This document shows, one piece after another, positions 55,890 through 64,000 of a stretch of 64,000 bases of DNA. The notes beneath the pieces are model-generated. The model worked only from the letters and a program-made list of their open reading frames with translations. It had not been told where the DNA came from and did not search any database. Source of the stretch: Microvelia longipes (Eukaryota > Arthropoda > Insecta > Hemiptera > Veliidae); contig JACMZG010000008.1 in NCBI GenBank assembly GCA_018340805.1, positions 81,692,096-81,756,095 of the forward strand, written 5' to 3'. The position numbers and the translations under genes were made by a program. How positions within the stretch are numbered: position 1 is the first letter of the stretch; every line of letters begins with the position of its first letter.

Positions 55890-58775
55890 AGGTGCATATA
55901 ATGTATCAAGGAGTAAAACGGATTTCACCTCCTTTGTTCTAGTGTATCAGACTGAATTCCTTGCACATGGATCAGTAGATTTAGTACACTGTTTGTTTGT
56001 AGTAAATGTTATCAGATCCCTCCTTCGGCAGGGTAGAAATAACCAATATAATGATTTCTTTTACTCAATTTAGAATGGGCTGTCAACTGATCATAAACCT
56101 AACAACTACTTTGTTCAAAATTGATTATTTTAATGCATAAATTGTAATCTCATAAATTAGTTAAGTCATTAAACATTAGAGTGGAATAAAATTAACAAGA
56201 GACTTTTGATATGCTAGAAATGTCAAAAGAAGAAAAGTTTGGACGCTAGGGCTACTTTAAGCAACTACTGTAATTGAAGAGGAGGTAATGCCTAATGTTA
56301 TGTTTCATATCACTGATGAAGGTTATAAAACAATAACAGAAACCTATATTTTTATTTTTTGGACGTAAATAAAAGAACACAGAGAGTTTGCTTACAAAAA
56401 ATTATAACATTCGACAATTTTTGTCAGTTACAGAGTGGCAGCCATTGTTATAATATCAAGAAAACTCAATTATTTTATAAAAATTATTTTTCAGAACTTA
56501 CACTAGTTTTGTAGGGGAGTCAGTAGTTTTGTAGTAGAGTCAGTTCACTTATTATTCTGTACAGTGGTACAGAATAATAAGTAATATAGTGATATTATCT
56601 GCATTTACAAATAAATAAAAAATCAAAATTGTTATTTTTTATACATCATAGGTGATAAAAACGAAACTCGAGCCCCTTGAATGTAGAACACAACTTGTTT
56701 ACACAGTATTTTTCAACCTATAGTTTAGCCTCTACACCGATAAAAAAGGGGGTTGAATTTCAGGGTTGAACCCTGTGTTCAACCCTTTTCATATGACAGG
56801 TTGAACATTGGGTTAAGCTGCTTGCTAAACACAGCGAGTGAACGTAGGATAATATTGTAGTAAACGAACTAAGAACTCTTGGAAAAATAAACATACATTA
56901 CATCTCGTTAACATCTCCTAAAATTCCTCTTAATTCTAAGATGATAATTAGCATTCAATATTTCTTAAGAACAGTCATTTAAATATTTATTAGTTGTTAG
57001 GAGAAAAATAAATTGACAATGAATCAGTCAGTCAGACTACCAAGTATGGACTCACCTCTAACAATTATTTCTCAACTCCAAAAAACTGTGACCTCTCAAA
57101 AACAAGACACATATGTTTTCATAAATAAACACAGCTTTCAATAATACATTGATATTTTCTTTCATCAATTTTAAAAGTAAATTCAAGTATATTTTAATAA
57201 ATTAAATAATTCGTTACCAATAAATAATAAATTAAGCAAAAAATTTAAATACGTGACTCGAACAAAATTACAAAATAGGTACAAGTTGAACAATAGAAAC
57301 ACCAGTCTTAAAATTTACGAAAAATGGAAGTATTAACTAGATAAATATCGAATATAAGTAGAGAACTAAATAACTTAAAATAAATAATCGAAAAAATTAA
57401 ATAAAGGAATTCCAAGTTACAGTAATGCCTGATAGCAGTTATCAGAAGTTTTCTCGAGGAAAACTTAATTTTATAAAGTCACATGTTTGAAAACTTCACT
57501 TGAAACTGATACTACTTTACTCGGCCTTTCATGACACAGCAAAATCAAGTAAAAAAACTAAAAATTAAATATTAAATTAATTAAAAAATCACAGATAAAT
57601 TGAGCTTAATAAACTTTTTTTTCATGAACCCTGGAGAAGAATGCTATATCCCAGTGTTGCCACAGCAACTGGTGTTTTTAAAATGATTAAATATCCCTAA
57701 ATCATTATGAGTCATAAATTCAACTTTAAATCTAATGAAATAATAACTTATTTTTAATTTAAAGTTATATATAATATAATTAACTCTTATTATAATACTT
57801 TTTAATCTTTCACAATGATAAAAATCTCCAAACATGTTAGAAAATTATTTAAGTTGAATATTGGTGTAGGGACTTTATTTTCGTAACACACTAAATATCC
57901 CTACTTCACAAAATGAAATTTAACTTTGTTAAGTTGGTGTCGAATTAACCGGATGTCCTTGAAACTTAAGAATCAAGCGCCTAAATAGTTCATTTATTCA
58001 AATTTGGCAGACCGTTAACTTGAACAAATTGAAACAATTTTAATAAAATTACTAAATAGACATTTTCTAATAATAAAATTCAAGGTAAATATCAACCATT
58101 TTAGATGTATTCGTACTATTTTTCGAAGAAAAATATTGATCAAAATAAAATGAGAATAATAAAAAGATGTACTTAAGATGCATACTTTTTGACGCCACTT
58201 GGGAGGGGGAGTGGCCCCAGGATATTGAATGAAAAATTCTTTTGACGTTATGATTCAGAGCTGCACTCATAAATTTCTTCTTAGATCGGCTTGATAAACC
58301 AGCTCAGCTTCCTTTTTATCTTAAAATATTTTATAATAGCCAAGCATATCAACATTTAAAATAATAAATTGAATGTACCCGTTTTAGCGTCTTAACTGAT
58401 TGAATAAAGATTGTTTGTACAATGCAAAGCAAAATATTTAATTATTATCTTATAGTCTTTGATCTGTCTGAGTTTAAATGCAAGGCGTATCTAGATGAAG
58501 TTTTAGACCTGAGGCATGTTTCCGGTAAATCTATTGATATCAAAATATTTCCGGATCGATTTTTTGGGCATGTATTTAGTCCTGCAAGTTTTTTTTTAAA
58601 TCAATGGTCCTGCATTGCAAAAAAACATAACATCAAGCCCTGATTTTGTGCATTCGGTTCTATTTTATGAATTTCTAACTGAACCCGGATATTTGATCAA
58701 GTTAAACACAAATCTTGGAGTTTGGTAAACTACTTCAATATTGAACGAAAACTGGTATCTGCATATAAGGAAAGT
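55890..58775. other. AT-rich DNA, no gene seen
   Basis: A donor-like GAG|GTGAGT occurs on the minus strand at 57058, without a supported exon. Hairpin words GGGTTGAA/TTCAACCC cluster at 56750-56800. The 73-codon plus-strand frame at 58422 has no recognisable motif. Confidence 0.5.
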
Positions 58776-58779
58776 TGCA

Positions 58780-58995
58780 TGCGACTTTATAATACGATAA
58801 TGCGACTTTATAATATAATGCGACTTTATATACAATAATGCATATATATAATAATGCCATTTTATAATATAATTAATGCGCTTTATAATAGATAATACTT
58901 TATATATTAATAATGCGTCTTTTAATATAATATGCAATTATAATATATAATGCGATTTTATAGATATAATAATGCACTTATATATAATATGCGAC
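58780..58995. repeat. Degenerate tandem repeat, GCGACTTTATAATATAAT
   Basis: About ten imperfect units of 17-25 bp with ATGCGACTTTATAATATAAT. The 90-codon minus-strand frame here is repeat translation. Confidence 0.8.
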
Positions 58996-59419
58996 GTTTA
59001 GATTAAATAATACTTAATTCTAGGTTAAACTTGAATATACAGCCATGTCACTGAAGGCATTACAGACGAGGTCTTCTAACAGTTTTTTAGGGTCTCCTAG
59101 GCACTAAAAAAATGGGAGAAACTCCATAATAAAAGTTTAATTTTTTTACTCGCTCCGCTCACCATATAGGGAAATATATGTTTTAGAACTGCATGTATTC
59201 ATATACATGTCAATCAAAACGTTTAATTTGTCATAGAGATATGACAATTAAACTGGTTGAATTGTGAAACATCGAAAAAGTAACCTGATCGCCATCGACT
59301 ATTAACGTAATCAAATAAACAGTACAAAGTTACAGTAACGTATATAGAACGTTAAAAATACAAATTAAAGCACAAACAATGTGCGGGAAGCCGAAAAGAG
59401 TTGATTTATTATAACCTTT

Positions 59420-59570
59420 TCTCACTCTTATAGGAGGTTTCAATGAGGTTACACAGATTCCCTGAGAGCCCCAAAACGACATTTCAGTCGTTTTACATTA
59501 CATTACATTGACAGGCTTGTCAATGTATTGAGATAGGCTATGCCCCCTCTATAATATGTCTCTATGTAAT
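59420..59570. repeat. Dispersed repeat shared with 63.44-63.56 kb
   Basis: GAGGTTTCAATGAGGTTACA, CCTGAGAGCCCCAAAACGAC and TCAATGTATTGAGATAGGCT here match GAGGTTTAAATAAGGTTACA, CAGAGCCCAAAAAGA and TCAATGTATTAAAATATGCA there, in the same order. Confidence 0.7.
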
Positions 59571-59574
59571 TAGT

Positions 59575-60515
59575 GACATAACTATAACAACTCCTACTCC
59601 CGTTAACATTTTTCCCCGAGATTACACCTCTATGATGATGGCCATATATCGCTACTGATACAAATAGAACTAGTAATACATAGTGTATGGTATATACATA
59701 TATAGTGTATGGTACACATCTAGTGCCATGTATGAATATTGTTGATAAATTCATAAATGGTATCGTGAAAAGTCGTCCAAAATTAAATACATATTTCAAA
59801 ACATTTGATTGTAAAGTAAAACAGTTGACCAAAAAATCTTTTTCAGTTTAATTGTATGTAACAGAACACTGCATATATGCCCATTAAATTTATTATGTTC
59901 ATAATATATGTTAATGTAGCACAAGTAAGTAATACTAGCAGCAATAGTTTTAGCCAAAATTAATATAAACGTATTTGCCGTTTAAACGGATTAACTTACT
60001 ACCTCTCGCACCAAAAGGTATTTTTTAGCGTTTAAACTATGTCGAAAATGCGATTGGTTTTTTCCTACGTTTATAATTAACAATAGGTATGGTTGGGACA
60101 ATGGAACATTAATCACTAGGTATCCACTGGTTATTGAACCTGATCCATGCTTAACCTTAACTTGACTATTTATAAACAAAAATAATTCTAAGTTGTCTGA
60201 AGGATCTTTAATAAAGGTAATGAAGTCGATTTGCCATAACATATAGTGACACAGTTAAGGATAAAAAATAGAGAAGAATCAATCACAAAAACACGTCATA
60301 AACAAACTTCAAATGATTGCTACAAACTACGCATGCTTGCAATCATTACATTAACTGCGCGGGTTTTAAATTTCAAAGCAAACTTACCTCCTGACAAATG
60401 GTTTCCAATTATAGGTTACCAAAGTAATCTGGTATTAGCGAATTAACTTTGAAAAAAAATATTCATATAATATTTATCATTATGAAATGAACCAATAGTT
60501 TAACAAGAATGTACG
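59575..60515. other. No gene seen
   Basis: Frames of 66-109 codons at 59503, 59991 and 60246 lack motifs and splice support. Confidence 0.5.
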
Positions 60516-60519
60516 AACT

Positions 60520-60855
60520 TAGTAGTTATTATTATTTAGTATGGTATAATTTTATTATTTAGTACAGTATAGTATTATTATTTATTATAGTGTAGTATTA
60601 TTATTTAGACAGTATAATATTTTATTAGTATAGTATATTTATTATTTTTAGTGTAGTATATTATTTAGTATAGTATAGTTATTATTAGTTATATATATTT
60701 ATTATTTAGTATAGTAATAGTTATTATTTAGATATAGTATTATTATTACAGTTAATATTATTATTTAGTTATAGTATTATTAATAGTATTATTATTTAGA
60801 GTATAGTCATAGTATTATTGTTTAGTATAGTATAGTATTATTTAGTACAGTTATT
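60520..60855. repeat. Degenerate TATTATTTAGTATAGTATAG tandem repeat
   Basis: Roughly 20-bp units of TTATTATTTAGTATAGTA over about 330 bp. Confidence 0.85.
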
Positions 60856-60935
60856 TACGAACTTTACGACGAAGTTATACTTCACAACTCAGATCAAATG
60901 TAACCTAATAAATTATTGTCCTTTTGACTTTTTTT

Positions 60936-61168
60936 TTTTAAATCAAGCTTTATTTTACCAAATTTTACAGTGTTATAAATACAAAATATTATATATAAAA
61001 TACAATAATACATTATAGTACAAGTTTACAAAAATATATGGTTCTTTTACCAACAATTGTTATTATTTATTACACAAATGAATGAATAATTTGGCAAACC
61101 CACCGGGAAGTCCGTGCGTGGGAAGTCATTTTAAAATTTATCTTTTTAGGTATAGGTGCACTGGTAAA
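60936..61168 (-). mobile_element. 5'-truncated LINE or retrotranscript 3' end
   Basis: On the minus strand ACTTCCCGGTGGGTTTGCCA is followed by an AT-rich 3' UTR, AATAAAGCTTGATTT and a terminal poly-A (poly-T at 60936-60947 on the plus strand). This is the shape of a reverse-transcribed 3' end. No certain coding residue remains, so LINE versus processed pseudogene is open. Confidence 0.55.
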
Positions 61169-61169
61169 A

Positions 61170-61353
61170 AAAAAAAAACAGAAAAAAGTAATAAAAAGAA
61201 AAACAAAAAGTATTAACATATATACATAAAATACAATTATTAAATACAAAGATCTTAACTATAGCTTTTAGTCTTTAACAGTTTTTTAAGAAAAAAACAC
61301 TACAAAAGAGAGAGTAGTAAAAATACTATTAGGTTTAAATGAAATAATAAAAA

Positions 61354-61385
<32 letters not shown>

Positions 61386-62330
61386 GTTAATAAAAATAAT
61401 AAAATTAAAGAAAAGTTAATAAATAATTATATTTTAAATGAATAAAATCTCTCTGTTTCTAAATTTATTGCATACATATTATTCTTTTACAATTTTAATA
61501 AGTAACATAAAATGGATAAAAAAGTAAAAAATGAAGTGAGATAAAAAAAAAAATAAATTTTTGCAATTATACAAATAAATTACTTAATTAATTAACTTAA
61601 ATTTAATTAATTTAATTAATTAATTTATTAATTATTATAATTTAATTAATTGGCTTAATTAACTGCATTAATGATCGACAAGTTACCAAACTCTAATTTA
61701 GATACTCATGTCATCATGAGTCCCACCTAAATGTTTCTATATCTTCAATTATAAGGGCGAGGACCATTCGGCACCAATTTTAGGGTACTATGGAGTGGCC
61801 ATGGATATGCACTCCAATGAATATGCCCTGGATCTACGAGGACATTACGTTAATTAGGCTTGCACCCAAGCATATAAGTTATAGGGAGTACAAAATTGAA
61901 GAAGGCCAACTTTGCGACTTAAACATCTGATACACTTATTGATAAAGTCTTAGTTTCACCTATAATAAGACAAACTCTTTCTTACACTTTTCTTTATAAA
62001 CCAATGATACAGACAGATTCTATGTATAGTTGACACGAGCAAAGCAGTATATCTTAGCAGGACAAAACACAACCCAAACATGGTCGCATAAAGCCTTAAT
62101 AAACAAGGTGAAAGCCAATTCCAAATCTTATTGTAAGTCTAAGACGCAGTTTTAATTTATTGGTGCCAACTTTTATACGAAAGGGCATTAAATGACATTT
62201 AAGATGTAGGATGTTAGAGCTTTGTACAGTCAAGTACCCCTATTAAAATTAAACTGACATATCATCGTAAATAACGAGTGCAACATTTTTAATTTAATAT
62301 ACTTAAAAGACGGCGGAAAAGATATAATAT
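61170..62330. other. No gene; A-rich tracts
   Basis: A poly-A run at 61358-61384 and TTAATTAATTAA words at 61575-61665. The segment 61720-61890 is less AT-biased but has no exon signals that I can support. Confidence 0.5.
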
Positions 62331-62334
62331 TTTT

Positions 62335-62585
62335 TAAACACAAACAAAATTTATTTAAAGTGTTTTTCCCTAAACAAAAATTTATCAAAAGTGTTTTTCC
62401 CAAACATAATTTATTAAAAGAGTTTTTTCCTAAACGAAATTTATCAAAAGTGTTTTTTCCTAAACAAAATTATTACAATATTTAACAAAACAATATTTAC
62501 CAGAAAAAATTATTTAAAGCGTCATTTCCCCAAAAAAAATATTGGAAGCATTATTTCCCGAAAAAAATCATTAAAACGTCAATTA
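62335..62585. repeat. Tandem array, about 37-bp unit
   Basis: Units of AAACAAAATTTATNAAAAGT + GTTTTTCCCT, five clear copies followed by decaying ones (CATTTCCCCAAAAAA, CATTATTTCCCGAAAAAA). Confidence 0.85.
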
Positions 62586-63004
62586 CGAAACAAAATTTCT
62601 GAGATAAAATTGAAAGAGACCATCTGTGGAATATGGAGGCTCCCCAGTGCTTAAGCTAGGAATGAACCGAAAAATACTAAATTAATTCTTATATTTTCAA
62701 TTTTTGCAAGTTCATTGTCCATTCAAAAATACGTAAAAAACTAATGTGGATGATAAATTGTTGACTTTTTATAGATGATACTAAACAAAAAAAAAAAAAC
62801 ATCAGTACATGTAATAAAAATAAAAGTGCTCTCATAGGCACTTAAAAGACAACAAGACCTGTAAATACTCTACAAGTGTTGCCAAGGTCAGTTTTAAGAA
62901 TTTTATACTCAAAGCAATGTTTAACATAGACCTACAATAACAAGGAAATCACAAATTACAAGATTTATTTTTACATAAGTACACCTTACTTTAATATTTA
63001 ACCC

Positions 63005-63007
<3 letters not shown>

Positions 63008-63066
<59 letters not shown>

Positions 63067-63235
63067 TTACATATATTATATATATTACTTATTTTTACAT
63101 AAGTACTACCTTACTTTTAATATTTACCATATATATATATATATATTATATATTATATATATATATAATATGTATATATATATATATTATATATAATATA
63201 TATATATTAATATAATATATATATATTATATTATA
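63008..63235. repeat. TA-rich microsatellite block with local duplication
   Basis: Two long TA tracts separated by TTATTTTTACATAAGTA, a word that also precedes the first tract (62970), so the flank and tract were duplicated together. Confidence 0.9.
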
Positions 63236-63317
63236 ATAAATTCATAATAATATATTGAATGCACGAAGTTGTAATACATTTTTTTAAAAACCTTTAAATT
63301 TTTTCAACTTTATTAAA

Positions 63318-63355
63318 TTTGCTCGCCACTTCGGACACGCTTCGTCGTCAGGATG
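63318..63355 (-). ncRNA. Hammerhead-like, diverged motif
   Basis: Minus strand: ATCCTGACGACGAAGCGTGT followed by CCGAAGTGGCGAGC. The boxes are CTGACGA and GAAG instead of CTGATGA and GAAA; GAC/GTC could form a short stem. Probably the degenerate end of a Penelope-like element. Confidence 0.3.
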
Positions 63356-63439
63356 TAAAAAACTCTAGGGTTGTTAAGAAGCAAATTAAAACATTCAATT
63401 AATGGAATGTTAAATTAAATATAACAGTATAGAATGAAA

Positions 63440-63565
63440 CGTTAACCTTATTGAGGTTTAAATAAGGTTACACAGAGCCCCTAAGAGCAGAGCCCAAAAA
63501 GATATTTCATGATTTCTCAATGTATTAAAATATGCAATACCCCCTCCCCGTATTATATCTTTAAT
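63440..63565. repeat. Second copy of the 59.4-kb dispersed repeat
   Basis: Matches described at 59.42-59.57 kb. It ends at GCAATACCCCCTCCC. Confidence 0.65.
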
Positions 63566-63754
63566 GGAGTCAACATGCATTCAATTTCGTTCTTAAATCT
63601 ATTAGCAATTCAAACTTGTCCATAACGCTGCAATAATGAGACTAATACTTAGAGGGAAGACTTAGGCAAAAAATAACACTGACATAAGGGGCTAGAAGTG
63701 CCATAGCAGTACCTTACTCCTACTATAGCATCCCAAAGAAATACTACACTCCTC

Positions 63755-63880
63755 AAATAACTAATACATTTAAGACTCTAATACATTAAAGATACTAATA
63801 CATTAAGACACTTATACATAATACAGTAATACATTAAAGACACTTATATATTAAAGACACTAATACAATACTTCTAAGTA
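63755..63880. repeat. Short tandem repeat CTAATACATTAAAGACA
   Basis: Six to seven imperfect 15-18-bp units of CACTAATACATTAAAGA. Confidence 0.85.
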
Positions 63881-64000
63881 TTCCCTGGGTAGCTTGGTAC
63901 CATAAATTTACATTGGTGACGTAATTTTTGGATTTTTCATAATAATTACAATTATCGTAAATACAAACATTATTTTTCGACCATTTTGTCTCTAAATCAA

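Noticed and set aside
58422..58643. 73-codon plus-strand ORF with mixed composition
   Set aside because: Looks more protein-like than most but has no recognised motif, neighbour or signal; could be chance. A database search would decide.
59503..59832. 109-codon minus-strand ORF
   Set aside because: No motif, no splice support, starts in a dispersed repeat shared with 63.5 kb.

Overview
The window is AT-rich, gene-poor eukaryotic nuclear DNA. GT-AG introns, a mariner element, a Jockey-like LINE tail, a BEL/Pao remnant, tRNA-derived SINEs and many foldback elements suggest an arthropod, most likely an insect with a large, repeat-laden genome. The species cannot be named from sequence alone. 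Six-frame ORFs here are almost all translations of repeats or microsatellites.

The only convincing host gene lies on the minus strand between about 54.1 and 39.6 kb. Seven exons were found by reading splice sites: 54116-54061, 53552-53335, 52511-52391, 50725-50602, 45248-45117, 41548-41350 and 39702-39578. All six exon junctions keep the reading frame, which is strong evidence for one transcript. The N-terminal part is basic and Ser/Thr-rich. The C-terminal part has spectrin-repeat-like helices with conserved W/L heptads. A klarsicht/nesprin-type cytoskeletal linker is my best guess, but the family is inferred. Both ends of the gene are missing: the last exon found stops in phase 0, and no terminal exon or KASH-type end was seen further left.

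The rest is mobile and repetitive DNA. 0-5.5 kb: a diffuse motif array, a TIR element, a 330-bp hairpin and a GC-rich hairpin cluster. 9.5-12.2 kb: a tandem array, a long TA repeat and a TIR element with 8-bp target duplications. 12.9-15.0 kb: a 2.1-kb near-perfect palindrome bounded by TA. 17.2-18.1 kb: a composite tRNA-like retroposon. 19.3-20.2 kb: a decayed mariner. 21.8-22.3 kb: minisatellites. 24-32 kb: MITE-like elements, a palindromic 'TAGTCCAAGAGCC' element and a Jockey-like RT tail. 33-35 kb: hairpins, hammerhead-like motifs and a BEL/Pao C-terminal remnant. 35.8-39.2 kb: a 3.3-kb nested foldback. 40-53 kb: the gene's introns, loaded with relatives of the same elements. 54-64 kb: a SINE, a LINE 3' tail and AT-rich tandem repeats.

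Two themes stand out. First, very long inverted repeats recur, several inside introns of the host gene, so its pre-mRNA should contain long double-stranded segments. Second, hammerhead-ribozyme-like motifs (CTGATGA...GAAA) recur at about ten places, often as inverted pairs at the ends of palindromes, as is known for Penelope-like retroelements.
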